Source: Simplicispira suum
GTDB taxonomy: Bacteria > Pseudomonadota > Gammaproteobacteria > Burkholderiales > Burkholderiaceae_C
Direction of reading: 5' to 3'
Assembly (NCBI RefSeq): GCF_003008595.1
Contig: NZ_CP027669.1
Location: 2,480,001 to 2,544,000, forward strand
DNA length: 64,000 nt
In this document: positions 8,855-18,537 of the stretch, piece after piece
Numbering within the stretch: position 1 is the first letter of the stretch
How the letters are laid out: each line of letters starts with the position of its first letter
The notes under the pieces: generated by a model
Databases searched by the model: none
What the model was told of the DNA's origin: nothing
What the model saw: only the letters and a program-made list of their open reading frames with translations
Program-made: the position numbers and the translations under genes

Positions 8855-11800
8855 GTGAATATCAGAATCGCAGTGTGGGGCCTTGCGCTGTTGGCCGCGA
8901 GCGCGCAGGCTTTGCAAACCAGCCGCTTCTCGCCGCAGGGCGAAGTGGCCAGCGTGCGCCAGGTGGTGGCGCGCTTTGATGCTCCGGCGGTGCAGTTTGG
9001 CGACCCGAAGGCCCCCGCTCCCTTTGCCATCACCTGCAGCGATGCGGCGGCCAGCCAGGGGTCGGGGCGGTGGATCAGCGAGCGCGAATGGGTGTTTGAT
9101 TTTGCCCAGCACCTGCCGCCCGGCGTGCGCTGCACTGCACAAGCCAATTCAGAGCTTAAATCGCCCTCTGGCGCAGAGTGGAAGGGCGCTAAAAGCTATG
9201 AATTCAATAGCGGCGGTCCCCTGGTGGAGTTGGTGCGCCCACGCACCTGGCAGGAGTTGGACGAAGAGCAGTATTTCGTCCTGCAGTTCAGCGGCCCGGC
9301 CACGCTGGCAAGTGTGAAAGCCAGTGTCTGGTGCAGCATGGAAGGCGTGGGTGAGCGCATTCCGGTGCGCCTGATCGAAGGCGCGCAGCGCGAAGAATTG
9401 CTCAAGGCACTGCGCCTGGACAAAGAAGCTGCCAAAGCGCCGCTTGCCGTTGCTACGCTGGCCTGCAACCGGCGCCTGACGGCTGGCAGCAAGCTGCAAT
9501 TGGTGGTGGGCAAGGGCCTCTCCACGCCCAGTGGCGTGGTCACCAAGGTAGAAAAGCGTTTTGGCTACACGGTGCGTGAGGCGTTCACTGCCGAGCTGCG
9601 CTGCGAGCGCGAGAACGCGCAGGCCGCCTGCCTGCCGATTCGCCCAATGACGGTGGCGTTCAGCGCGCCGGTGCCCTACAAGCTGGCTTCGGCGCTGCGC
9701 TTGCGCGGGCCGCACGAGACGCAAAAACCGGTGTTCGATGGGGACGACCAAGCCACGCCGCCCAAGGGCGACACCTTGGTTGGCAGTGTGCGCTTTGCGC
9801 CGCCGTTCGCTGAAGCCACGGCGTACTCGCTCGAGTTGCCCAAAGACTTTGCCGACGCTGCCGGCCGCACGCTCGCCAACGCCAGCATGTTTCCGCTGGC
9901 AGTTGCTACGGGGGCCATGCCGCCACTGGCCAAGTTCGCCGCCGCACCGTTTGGCATTGTCGAGCGCTTTGCCGAGGGGCCCAATGGCCCGGCGCTGCTG
10001 CCCATCACCCTGCGCAAGGTCGAACCGGCGCTGAGGGTGCAAGCCCTGGGCCCGGCGCCCGGCGCCGCAGGCGCGCAGATGGCTACGCTCACGCCTCAGA
10101 CGGATGCCGACATCATTGCCTGGTACCGCCGCGTACAGTATTACGACCGCAGCGAGGTCACGCGCAAGCAGGCCCGGCGCGATGCGCGGGGTGCGCTGCC
10201 GCCGGTGCTCAAGGATGGCGACAAGAACTACCTGCAAACGCGCATGGTGTCCTTGCTGGCCGGCTTGCCCGGCGCCCGCAGCATCGCCTTGCCGCAGGCC
10301 GATGCCGCCGACCCGCGCCCGTTCGAAGTGGTGGGGGTGCCGCTGTCGCCAGGTTTTCATGTGCTGGAAGTCGCTTCGCCGGTGCTGGGCGCCTCGCTGC
10401 TGGCGCCGGAATACGGTGCCAAGCGCACCATGTACGTGCGCACCAGCGCGCTGGTGACGAATCTGGCGGTGCACTTCAAACTGGGCCGCGAAAACGCGCT
10501 GGCCTGGGTGACTTCGCTCGACAAGGGCAAGGTCGTCGAAGGCGCCAAGGTGCAAGTCTCGGGATGTGACGGCCGCCTGCTGGCGGAGGGCGTCACCGAC
10601 GCCCAGGGCCGCGCGCCCATCACCGGTCTGCCCACCAGCGCTCCGATCTGTGATGATCGCCAGGACGACTACAGCACCGCCGAAGGGTACTTCGTCAGCG
10701 TGCGCCACACCGATGGCGACGGCGTGGCCGATATGGCGTTCACCTGGAGCGAATGGCAGCGCGGCATCGAGCCCTGGCGTTTCAATGTGCCCACCAGCAG
10801 CGACGCCGAGCGCGACCAGCGGGCCCACACCGTGTTTGACCGTACGCTGCTGCGCGCCGGAGAAACGGTGTCAATGAAGCATTTCCTGCGCGCCGAGACG
10901 GCAGCGGGTTTTGCGCTCTCTGAATCCGAACCCACCGAGCTGTTGGTCACGCATGTGGGCAGTGGTCAGCAGTTCATCCAGCCGCTGGTCTGGCGCAGTA
11001 CCGCAACCGGCGGCCGCAGCGCGCAGAGTGAATTTGCTGTGCCGCCAGCCGCCAAGCTGGGCGTGTACAGCGTGGAATTGCGTGGCAAAGGCGGGCAGGG
11101 ACAAAGCCTGGCGTCGGGTCAGTTCCGTGTTGAAGCCTTTCGCCTGCCGGTGCTGGAGGGTCGCGTCGGTCCACAGCAGAAGGGCGCCCTGGTCAATCTG
11201 CGCAAGCTGCCCGTGGATGTGCAGGTGAACTATGTCTCTGGAGGCCCTGCTGCGCGCTTGCCAGTGCGTGTCTCGGCGCTGGTGCGCGGCAAAAGTCTGT
11301 CGTTTGCCGACTATGACGAATTTACCTTCAGCCCACCACGCCAGCGCGATGCGCAGAATGCGCAACAAGGCATGGCCGAGGACGAAGACGAATCCGGCGC
11401 TCCCTCTACCTCCGCCAGCGACAGCCGCATCATTGCGGACAAGCTCCCGTTGACGCTGGACGCCAAGGGCGGTGGGCATTTGACGCTCGATCCGGTGCCG
11501 CGCGCCGCAAGTGCACAAGAATTGGTCATCGAGGCCACCTACGCAGACCCGAGCGGCGAGGTGCAGACGCTGCGCAGCAGCAGAACGCTCTGGCCAGCCG
11601 GCGTCGTGGCCGGCATCAAGACCGAGGGCTGGGTGTCGTCCGGGAGCAAGGCGCGCTTCCAGGTGTTGGCGCTCTCGCCCGATGGCAAACCGCTGGCAGC
11701 GGTGCCGCTGCAGGTGCAAGCTGTAGCGCGCACCACCACCAGCAGCCGCAAGCGCATCGTCGGCGGCTTCTACAGCTACGACAACCACACCGAAACGCAC

Positions 11801-14800
11801 GACCTGGGCACACTGTGCACCGGCAAGAGCGATGCGCGCGGCCTGCTTCTGTGCGAGGCGCGGCTCGACGAGGTTGGGGAAATCGAGCTGGTCGCCACAG
11901 CGCGCGACAAGGACGGCAACACCTTTGACGCGGCCTCGTCCGTCTGGGTCAGCCGGGCCGGCGAACAATGGTTTGGCGGCCAGAACCACGACCGCGTCGA
12001 CGTGCTGCCCGAGCGACGCAGCTACCAGCCGGGCGAGACCGCACGCCTGCAGGTGCGCATGCCGTTCCGTGAAGCCACGGCCCTGGTGGCGGTGGAACGC
12101 GAGGGCATCATCGAGACGCAAGTGATGAAGCTCTCGGGCAAGGACCCCAGCGTTTCGCTCAAGGTGCAGCCCCACTGGGGGCCGAATGTGTACATCAGCG
12201 TGCTGGCGCTGCGCGGGCGCCTGCACGAGGTGCCCTGGTACAGCTTCTTCACCTGGGGCTACAAGGCGCCGCGCGAGTGGTGGGGCGCCTTCTGGTACGA
12301 CGGCAAGCAGTACCAGCTGCCGACCGCCCTGGTGGACCTGAGCAAGCCGGCGTTCCGCTTTGGCATGGCGGAGATCAAGGTGGGTGCAGCGGCGCACCGC
12401 ATTGATGTGAAGGTGGCGGCCGACAAAGCCAGCTACTCGGTGCGCGGCAAGGCGCAAGTCACCATTACGGCCCTGCTCCCCGATGGCAAACCTGCGGCGA
12501 ACGCCGAAGTGGCGCTGGCCGCAGTGGATGAAGCGCTGCTCGAACTCATGCCCAACACCAGCTGGAACCTGCTTGGCGCCATGCTGCAGCGCCGCGCCTG
12601 GGGCGTGCAGACGGCCACAGCCCAAATGGAAATCATTGGCCGGCGCCACTACGGCAAGAAAGCCGCCGCGCCTGGCGGTGGTGGCGGCCGTGCGCCGACC
12701 CGCGAGCTGCTCGACACCTTGCTGCTCTGGCAACCCGTGGTCAAGCTGGACGACAAGGGCCAGGCCCAGGTCACGGTGCCGCTGAACGACGCGCTGACGA
12801 GCTTTCGCATCGTCGCGGTGGCCGATGCGGAGGTAGGCCTGTTTGGCACGGGCTCGACGACCATCCGCAGCACGCAGGACCTGCAAATCATCAGCGGCCT
12901 GCCGCCACTGGTGCGGGAGGGGGATCAGTTCCGCGCGCAAATCACGCTGCGCAACACCACGGCCAAGGCCATGAAGGTGGGAGTTGCTCCGCGCGCCACT
13001 TTGCTGGAAATCAAATCGCAAACGGTGGATATACCGGCTGGCGAGGCGCGCGAGCTGGCCTGGAGCGTGACAGCGCCCGAGCAGCTGGGCCAGACCCGCG
13101 CCCAATCCCTGCTGTGGGAAATCGAGGCGCACGACACCCTGGGCGGCGCGCGCGACGCGCTCAAGGCGCAGCAGCGCATCGTGCCCGCCGTGCCAGTCTC
13201 GGTGCAGCAGGGCACGTTGGTGCAGCTGGACGGCAGCTACGAGCTGCCCGTCGCGCCGCCGCCCACCGCGTTGCCGGGGCGCGGCGGCATCAGTCTGGCG
13301 GTGCAGCCCAAGCTGGCCGAGGGGCTGCCCGGCGTTCGCGACTGGTGGGCGCGCTACCCCTACAGCTGCCTGGAGCAGCTGGCCAGCAAGGCCATTGGCA
13401 TGGACGATGCGGCGGCCTGGCGCGCGCTGATGGCGCGCGTGCCGACCTACCTCGATGAAGATGGCCTGGCGAACTACTTCCCGCCGCGCGCCGGCGAAAC
13501 GCGCCGGGGCAGCGACACACTCACTGCCTTCCTGATCTCCGCCGCCGACGAAGCCGCCAAGCTCGACCCCAGCATGGGCCTGCCGGACGCCGTGCGCGCA
13601 CCCATGGAGCATGCGCTGGTAGCCTTTGTCGAAGGGAAAATTGCGCGCAAGTTCTGGAGCCCGCGCGAGGATTTGCCGATGCGCAAGCTCGCCGCCATTG
13701 AGGCGCTGTCGCGCAGTGGCAAGGCGCAGGCGCGCATGCTCTCAAGCATCACGATCGCCCCCAACCAGTGGCCCACGCACGCGGTTATCGACTGGCTGCG
13801 CATTTTGCGCCGCGTGCCGGGCATCGCCAACCAGGCCGCGCGCCTGCAGGAAGCCGAGCAGATTCTGCACAGCCGCCTGAATTACCAGGGCACGCGCGTG
13901 GCGTTCAGCACCGAGCAGCAAGACAGCTGGTGGTGGCTGATGCAGGGCAGCGACGTGAACGCCGCCCGTTTGCTGTTGACGGTTATGGATGATCCAGCCT
14001 GGCAGAGTGAGCTGCCGCGCCTCGTCACCGGCTTCATCGCGCGCCAGCAAGGCGGTGCCTGGCACACCACGACGGCCAATTTGTGGGGCGCGCTGGCGCT
14101 GCGCAGTTTTTCTGCCAAGTTCGAGCGCACGCCCGTTGCTGGCAGCACGCAGGCCAGCCTGGGCAGCGAGACTGCCAAGGTGGACTGGACCAAGGTCACG
14201 CGGCGCAAATCCACCGACGCTGCAGGAGCGCCGCACCAAGCCAGCGCCTTTGGCGCGCCATCGGCGCCCGGCATGCTCAGCGGCAACACGATGTTCCTGC
14301 CTTGGCCGAAAGCTGGAGGCCAAACCCTGGCCGTCACGCACCAGGGGACGGGCAAGCCCTGGCTGACGGTGCAGTCGCTCGCCGCTGTGCCGCGCACCGC
14401 ACCGCTGGACGCGGGCTACCGCGTGCGCCGCACGGTGGAGGCAGTGGAGCAGGCCGACAAGAGCTTGCCTGCTGGCCAGTATTCGCGCGGCGACGTGCTG
14501 CGCGTCACGCTGGAAGTGGACGCCAGCGCCAACATGACCTGGGTGGCGATCACCGACCCGATTCCCGGCGGCGCCACCATTCTGGGCAGCGGCCTGGGGC
14601 GCGATTCCGAAATTGCGACCCAGGGCGAAAAGCGCTCAGGCAATGGCTGGATGGCGTTTGAGGAGCGCAGCTTTGAATCCTTCCGCAGCTACTACGAATA
14701 CCTGCCCGAGGGCAAGGTGAAGCTGCAGTACACGATTCGCTTGAACAACGCGGGCAGCTTCGCGTTGCCGCCGACCCGTGTCGAAGCGCTGTACGCGCCG

Positions 14801-14875
14801 GAGATGTTTGGCGAATCGCCCAATGCGCCGGTGAAAGTGGTGCAAGGGAAGGTGGAGAATGCTTCTGAAAAGTGA
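8855..14875 (+). CDS. Bacterial alpha-2-macroglobulin family protein (large YfhM-like)
   Basis: A 2006-aa exported protein. The GTG start at VNIRIAVWG was chosen because GAGGAGA sits 6-12 bases upstream and a signal peptide follows at once (VWGLALLAASAQALQ). There is no lipobox cysteine, so it is probably soluble in the periplasm. Middle regions carry macroglobulin MG2 and alpha-2-macroglobulin segments (DRTLLRAGETVSMKHFLR; WQPVVKLDDKGQAQVTVPLN). The thioester motif YPYSCLEQ (Cys about 1505, Gln about 1508) is intact. Family members trap proteases and usually partner pbpC. Here pbpC is four genes downstream. A repeat-like tract lies in frame at 9150-9210. Confidence 0.93.
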   Translation: MNIRIAVWGLALLAASAQALQTSRFSPQGEVASVRQVVARFDAPAVQFGDPKAPAPFAITCSDAAASQGSGRWISEREWVFDFAQHLPPGVRCTAQANSELKSPSGAEWKGAKSYEFNSGGPLVELVRPRTWQELDEEQYFVLQFSGPATLASVKASVWCSMEGVGERIPVRLIEGAQREELLKALRLDKEAAKAPLAVATLACNRRLTAGSKLQLVVGKGLSTPSGVVTKVEKRFGYTVREAFTAELRCERENAQAACLPIRPMTVAFSAPVPYKLASALRLRGPHETQKPVFDGDDQATPPKGDTLVGSVRFAPPFAEATAYSLELPKDFADAAGRTLANASMFPLAVATGAMPPLAKFAAAPFGIVERFAEGPNGPALLPITLRKVEPALRVQALGPAPGAAGAQMATLTPQTDADIIAWYRRVQYYDRSEVTRKQARRDARGALPPVLKDGDKNYLQTRMVSLLAGLPGARSIALPQADAADPRPFEVVGVPLSPGFHVLEVASPVLGASLLAPEYGAKRTMYVRTSALVTNLAVHFKLGRENALAWVTSLDKGKVVEGAKVQVSGCDGRLLAEGVTDAQGRAPITGLPTSAPICDDRQDDYSTAEGYFVSVRHTDGDGVADMAFTWSEWQRGIEPWRFNVPTSSDAERDQRAHTVFDRTLLRAGETVSMKHFLRAETAAGFALSESEPTELLVTHVGSGQQFIQPLVWRSTATGGRSAQSEFAVPPAAKLGVYSVELRGKGGQGQSLASGQFRVEAFRLPVLEGRVGPQQKGALVNLRKLPVDVQVNYVSGGPAARLPVRVSALVRGKSLSFADYDEFTFSPPRQRDAQNAQQGMAEDEDESGAPSTSASDSRIIADKLPLTLDAKGGGHLTLDPVPRAASAQELVIEATYADPSGEVQTLRSSRTLWPAGVVAGIKTEGWVSSGSKARFQVLALSPDGKPLAAVPLQVQAVARTTTSSRKRIVGGFYSYDNHTETHDLGTLCTGKSDARGLLLCEARLDEVGEIELVATARDKDGNTFDAASSVWVSRAGEQWFGGQNHDRVDVLPERRSYQPGETARLQVRMPFREATALVAVEREGIIETQVMKLSGKDPSVSLKVQPHWGPNVYISVLALRGRLHEVPWYSFFTWGYKAPREWWGAFWYDGKQYQLPTALVDLSKPAFRFGMAEIKVGAAAHRIDVKVAADKASYSVRGKAQVTITALLPDGKPAANAEVALAAVDEALLELMPNTSWNLLGAMLQRRAWGVQTATAQMEIIGRRHYGKKAAAPGGGGGRAPTRELLDTLLLWQPVVKLDDKGQAQVTVPLNDALTSFRIVAVADAEVGLFGTGSTTIRSTQDLQIISGLPPLVREGDQFRAQITLRNTTAKAMKVGVAPRATLLEIKSQTVDIPAGEARELAWSVTAPEQLGQTRAQSLLWEIEAHDTLGGARDALKAQQRIVPAVPVSVQQGTLVQLDGSYELPVAPPPTALPGRGGISLAVQPKLAEGLPGVRDWWARYPYSCLEQLASKAIGMDDAAAWRALMARVPTYLDEDGLANYFPPRAGETRRGSDTLTAFLISAADEAAKLDPSMGLPDAVRAPMEHALVAFVEGKIARKFWSPREDLPMRKLAAIEALSRSGKAQARMLSSITIAPNQWPTHAVIDWLRILRRVPGIANQAARLQEAEQILHSRLNYQGTRVAFSTEQQDSWWWLMQGSDVNAARLLLTVMDDPAWQSELPRLVTGFIARQQGGAWHTTTANLWGALALRSFSAKFERTPVAGSTQASLGSETAKVDWTKVTRRKSTDAAGAPHQASAFGAPSAPGMLSGNTMFLPWPKAGGQTLAVTHQGTGKPWLTVQSLAAVPRTAPLDAGYRVRRTVEAVEQADKSLPAGQYSRGDVLRVTLEVDASANMTWVAITDPIPGGATILGSGLGRDSEIATQGEKRSGNGWMAFEERSFESFRSYYEYLPEGKVKLQYTIRLNNAGSFALPPTRVEALYAPEMFGESPNAPVKVVQGKVENASEK
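9150..9210 (+). repeat. Interspersed repeat-like tract inside the macroglobulin gene, copy 3
   Basis: The tract reads AGCTTAAATCGCCCTCTGG, then a spacer, then GGGCGCTAAAAGCTATGAAT. The CGCCCTCTGG block is shared with the intergenic copy at 49413, and GCGCTnnnAGCTAT matches the right arm of the family. It stays in frame and encodes a Ser/Lys/Glu-rich stretch just after the N-terminal domain. Confidence 0.5.
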
Positions 14876-14925
14876 GCTGTTAACCGTTATGGAATAAGCG
14901 CTGGCGGGCTATTTCTATCAGATTT
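14874..14925 (+). repeat. Interspersed palindromic repeat, copy 4
   Basis: Begins inside the macroglobulin stop codon region. It reads GAGCTGTTAACCGTTATGG then AATAAGCGCTGGCGGGCTAT. The left arm is degraded and the right arm well preserved. It separates the macroglobulin from betT. Confidence 0.7.
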
Positions 14926-15043
14926 TTGAGGCGCCCGAGAGGCAGTGCATTCGATGACAGCGCGCACACTGTCATCCAATCGCCCGCGCAGCTTGGCTGC
15001 CGTGGCTCGGCGCCGCCTTGGCGCCAACTTTTCAGGAGGCCGC

Positions 15044-17143
15044 ATGTCCGCTCCCCACACCGACGAATCGCTTCCCGACGATAGTGGCATGGCCTTGCCC
15101 CCTGCTGCGGCCACCGGCCCTCTGTCGGCGGCCGAGCCGACCCCGCGCATGACGCTGGCCGCGCCGGTGGTACTGCCGGCGCTCGCCGTACTTGGCGCGC
15201 TGCTGGTGTTTTGCACCCTGCAACCTGAGCGTGCCGTCAGCCTTTTCTCGGGTGCCCAGAGCTGGGTGGTGGGGCATTTCGACTGGTTCTACACCGTGGT
15301 GGTCACGGTGTTCCTGGTGTTTCTGGTGCTGATCGCTTCCAGCCGCTACGGCGACATCAAGCTCGGGCCCGACAATTCCGCGCCTGAGTTCAATTTCGTC
15401 TCGTGGACGGCCATGCTGTTCGCAGCCGGCATGGGCATCGGCCTGATGTATTTCGGCGTGGCCGAGCCGCTGCAGCACTTCCTCAAGCCCCCGACCACCA
15501 TCGCCGGCACGCCAGCCGCCGCGCGCGAGGCGCTGGAGGTGACGTTCTTCCACTGGGGTTTTCATGCCTGGGCGATCTACGGCACCATGGGCTTGGTGCT
15601 GGCGTATTTCGGCTTTCGCTACAACCTGCCGCTGACGCTGCGCTCGGGCCTGTACCCGCTGCTCAAGGAGCGCATCAACGGGCCGATTGGCCACACGGTC
15701 GATGCGTTTGCGCTGGTGGGCACCATTGCCGGCATCGCCACCACACTGGGCTACGGTGCGCTGCAGCTTTCCGCAGGTTTGGGGCGGGTGGGCGGCTGGG
15801 ACACCAGCACCGATGTGTTTCGCGTCGGCATCATCGTCGTGGTGGTCGCTCTGGCCGGCATTTCCGCCGTCAGCGGTCTGGACAAGGGCGTGCGGCGCCT
15901 GAGCGAGCTCAATCTCTCGCTCTCGTTCCTGCTGCTGGGCTTTGTCATCATCGCCGGGCCGACGGTGTTCCTGTTCCAGGCGCTGAGCGAGAACATCGGC
16001 CACTATGTCTCGCAGCTGGTGTCGCTCTCGCTGCGCACCTTTGCCTACGAAGGCACGCAGGAGGCCGGCTGGTTCGGTGGCTGGACGATCCTGTACTGGG
16101 CCTGGTGGATTTCCTGGTCACCGTTCGTCGGCATGTTCATTGCACGCATTTCGCGCGGGCGCAGCATTCGGCAGTTCATCGTCGGCGTATTGCTGGTGCC
16201 CACCGCCTTCAACCTGCTGTGGATGACCACCTTTGGCAACAGCGCCATCTGGCTCGACACCCACGCCGCGCAAGGTGTGCTCGGCGCCACGGTGGGCAAT
16301 GTCGATGCGCTGCTGTTCAACTTCCTCGAGCTGCTGCCCTGGTCCACGGCCGTGTCCTGGCTGGCGATTGTGCTGATTGCGGTGTTCTTCGTGACCTCGG
16401 CCGACTCGGGGGCGTTTGTGGTGGACACCATCGCCTCGCGCGGCCACCCGCGCTCACCGGTCTGGCAGCGCCTGTTCTGGGCGGCGGTGCTGGGCGTGAC
16501 GGCGGCCATCTTGATGCTCGCCGGCGGCCTCAAGGCGCTGCAGGCCATGACGCTGGTGGCGGCCTTGCCGGTAGCGCTCATCATGCTGGTGCTGTGCTGG
16601 GGCCTGTGGCGCGGCTTGCAGGCCGACCGGGCGCATTCCACGCGCGACCTGGCGCCCGCCACCAGCTTCTGGAGTGGGGCGCACTGGCGCCACCGGTTGG
16701 AGCAGATGGTGCGCGATTCCACCGAGGCCGAGGTACGTGCCTACCTGGCGGAGACCGTGGTGCCGGCCATGCGCGACGTGGCCGCCGAGTTGGGCCAACG
16801 CGGCGTCGTGGCTGAGCTGCAGGGTGACCCGCAGCAGGACGAAACGCTGCGCTTTGCCATCCCCGATGCGCGGTTGCGCGATTTCGTCTATGGGGTGCGC
16901 GTGACGCGCCGGGCCGCCGCCACCTTTGCGGTGCGCGACGCCGCGCCCGAGGGCTCGCTGCCCTATGTGTTCGAACCCATCACCTTCTTTGCCGATGGCC
17001 GCGAAGGCTACGACATCCAGTACCTGCGGCGTGAGGAAGTCATCGTGGACATCCTGCGCCAGTACGAGCGCTACCGCATCACCAGCGCCGACCAGCGCAG
17101 CGGACTGCTGCACCGATCGCCCAGCCACAAGGGGCCGTATTGA
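15044..17143 (+). CDS. betT: BCCT-family choline/glycine betaine transporter
   Basis: A 699-aa inner-membrane secondary transporter for quaternary ammonium osmolytes. About 12 hydrophobic segments span roughly 45-540. They include the BCCT Trp-rich signature region WTILYWAWWISWSPFVGMF followed by ISRGRSIRQF. A cytoplasmic tail of about 150 residues follows, the longer form seen in BetT-like choline carriers. The start is supported by AGGAGG 4 bases before the ATG. It is co-directional with the macroglobulin but separated by a repeat, and it ends 12 bases from the convergent alkB-like gene. Substrate assignment to choline is by similarity only. Confidence 0.85.
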   Translation: MSAPHTDESLPDDSGMALPPAAATGPLSAAEPTPRMTLAAPVVLPALAVLGALLVFCTLQPERAVSLFSGAQSWVVGHFDWFYTVVVTVFLVFLVLIASSRYGDIKLGPDNSAPEFNFVSWTAMLFAAGMGIGLMYFGVAEPLQHFLKPPTTIAGTPAAAREALEVTFFHWGFHAWAIYGTMGLVLAYFGFRYNLPLTLRSGLYPLLKERINGPIGHTVDAFALVGTIAGIATTLGYGALQLSAGLGRVGGWDTSTDVFRVGIIVVVVALAGISAVSGLDKGVRRLSELNLSLSFLLLGFVIIAGPTVFLFQALSENIGHYVSQLVSLSLRTFAYEGTQEAGWFGGWTILYWAWWISWSPFVGMFIARISRGRSIRQFIVGVLLVPTAFNLLWMTTFGNSAIWLDTHAAQGVLGATVGNVDALLFNFLELLPWSTAVSWLAIVLIAVFFVTSADSGAFVVDTIASRGHPRSPVWQRLFWAAVLGVTAAILMLAGGLKALQAMTLVAALPVALIMLVLCWGLWRGLQADRAHSTRDLAPATSFWSGAHWRHRLEQMVRDSTEAEVRAYLAETVVPAMRDVAAELGQRGVVAELQGDPQQDETLRFAIPDARLRDFVYGVRVTRRAAATFAVRDAAPEGSLPYVFEPITFFADGREGYDIQYLRREEVIVDILRQYERYRITSADQRSGLLHRSPSHKGPY

Positions 17144-17155
17144 ACCTGGCGTGCG

Positions 17156-18361
17156 TCACACAGTTGGCACTGGCTGCGGTGCATCCGTCAGCCCGTACTG
17201 CCGCACCAGTGCCGCACGCTTGCGCGGATCGAGATTGATCCGGCTCGCGTCGCGCCCCACGGCGGCAAGCAGACGCGGGTCCATCACGCGGCGCCACAGC
17301 GGCGGAAAGTAGGCGAGGGTGAACATCCCAAAGTAACCGGTGGGTAGTTGCGGTGCTTCATCGAAATGGCGCAGCGACTGGTAGCGTCGAAACGGGTGGG
17401 CATGGTGGTCCGAGTGGCGCTGCAGATGAAACAGTGCCCAGTTGGAAAACACGTGGTTGCTGTTCCACGAGTGGCGCGGCAGGCAGGGTTCGTAGCGTCC
17501 GGAAGGGCGGCGCTGGCGCAGCAGGCCGTAGTGCTCGACATAGTTGGCCGAGGTGAGCTGGAAGTTGGCCCAGAACGACGCTGCCAGCACAAACACCAGG
17601 ATGCCCGGCCCCAGCCAGAGCGCCAGGCCACCCCAGAGCGCCAGCGTGACCAATGCGGTTTGCAGAATCTCGTTGTGTGCCGACCAGGCGGAGCGGCGGT
17701 TGACCGCCAGCCGGGCGCTCTCGATGGCCCAGGCGCGGCGCAGCGCGCCCGGCATCTCCCGCAGCAAGAACCCATAAATCGACTCGCCCATGCGCGAGGA
17801 TGCCGGGTCCGCTGGCGTCGCCACGTGGCGGTGGTGCCCCTGGTTGTGCTCTATGGAGAAATGTCCATACCCCGTGGGTGCCAAAACCAGGCGGGCCAGC
17901 GTGCGCTCCAGCGCAGGAAGCTTGTGGCCCAGTTCGTGCCCCAGGTTGATGCAAAAACCGCCCACAGACCCCGCCGTGAGCACCATTGCCACCATGCCCC
18001 ACCAAGGCAGGTCGTGGCGCGCCACAAACCAGGCGCTGAAGATGAATGCCGCCCACAGCACGGGTACCAAAAGGTAGCACACCAGGCGGTAATAGCGGTC
18101 GGCTTCCAATGCCGGCACCGCCGATTCCGGCGGGTTGCTGCGGTCTTCTCCCAGCAGCCAGTCGATGAGTGGCGCCACCAGATAGAAGAACCCCACCGGC
18201 AGCCACAGCAGCCGCGCATCGCCGGTGCGCAGCATCAGCAGCGGGCCGATCAACACCACCGTAGGGACGGCCACCGACAGCAGCCAGGCCCAGCGCTTGT
18301 GGTCGCGGTAAGCTTCGGCCGGGGCGTCAGAGCGGCTGCCAGGGTTAAGCGATTCGGACAT
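17156..18361 (-). CDS. alkB: Alkane 1-monooxygenase-like membrane diiron hydroxylase (AlkB type)
   Basis: A 401-aa membrane enzyme. All diiron histidine boxes are present: HELGHK (142-147), EHNQGHHRH (171-179) and LQRHSDHHA (313-321), with the AlkB-specific NYVEHYGL (273-280). These distinguish it from ordinary fatty-acid desaturases. About six hydrophobic segments hold it in the inner membrane. AlkB hydroxylates the terminal carbon of n-alkanes and needs rubredoxin and rubredoxin reductase. No rubredoxin domain is fused and none is encoded in the window, so electrons must come from elsewhere. The gene stands alone on this strand, converging on betT. Confidence 0.88.
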   Translation of the reverse strand: MSESLNPGSRSDAPAEAYRDHKRWAWLLSVAVPTVVLIGPLLMLRTGDARLLWLPVGFFYLVAPLIDWLLGEDRSNPPESAVPALEADRYYRLVCYLLVPVLWAAFIFSAWFVARHDLPWWGMVAMVLTAGSVGGFCINLGHELGHKLPALERTLARLVLAPTGYGHFSIEHNQGHHRHVATPADPASSRMGESIYGFLLREMPGALRRAWAIESARLAVNRRSAWSAHNEILQTALVTLALWGGLALWLGPGILVFVLAASFWANFQLTSANYVEHYGLLRQRRPSGRYEPCLPRHSWNSNHVFSNWALFHLQRHSDHHAHPFRRYQSLRHFDEAPQLPTGYFGMFTLAYFPPLWRRVMDPRLLAAVGRDASRINLDPRKRAALVRQYGLTDAPQPVPTV

Positions 18362-18537
18362 AAGGGCGCTCCTGTCTGAGGACTCGATTGTCGGTCAACC
18401 CCCGCTGGACCGTGTGCGACACCGCGTTTTCGGCGACCTCGCGGAGGGTGGTCGGGCCATGCCGCCTGGTTCGCGCCGACAGTCTGGCATGCTGGAGGAT
18501 CTTCCCAGCTGAGCGCGCTATTTGCGTCCCATTTTCC

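Noticed and set aside
10871..13612. A 913-codon open frame antisense to the macroglobulin gene
   Set aside because: Its protein is rich in His, Gln and Arg with no recognisable domain, as expected for the opposite strand of a GC-rich gene. The plus-strand frame has clear macroglobulin motifs.
15403..16815. A 470-codon open frame within betT in another frame
   Set aside because: Arg/Gly/Ala-rich shadow with no hydrophobic pattern; the BCCT frame explains the region.
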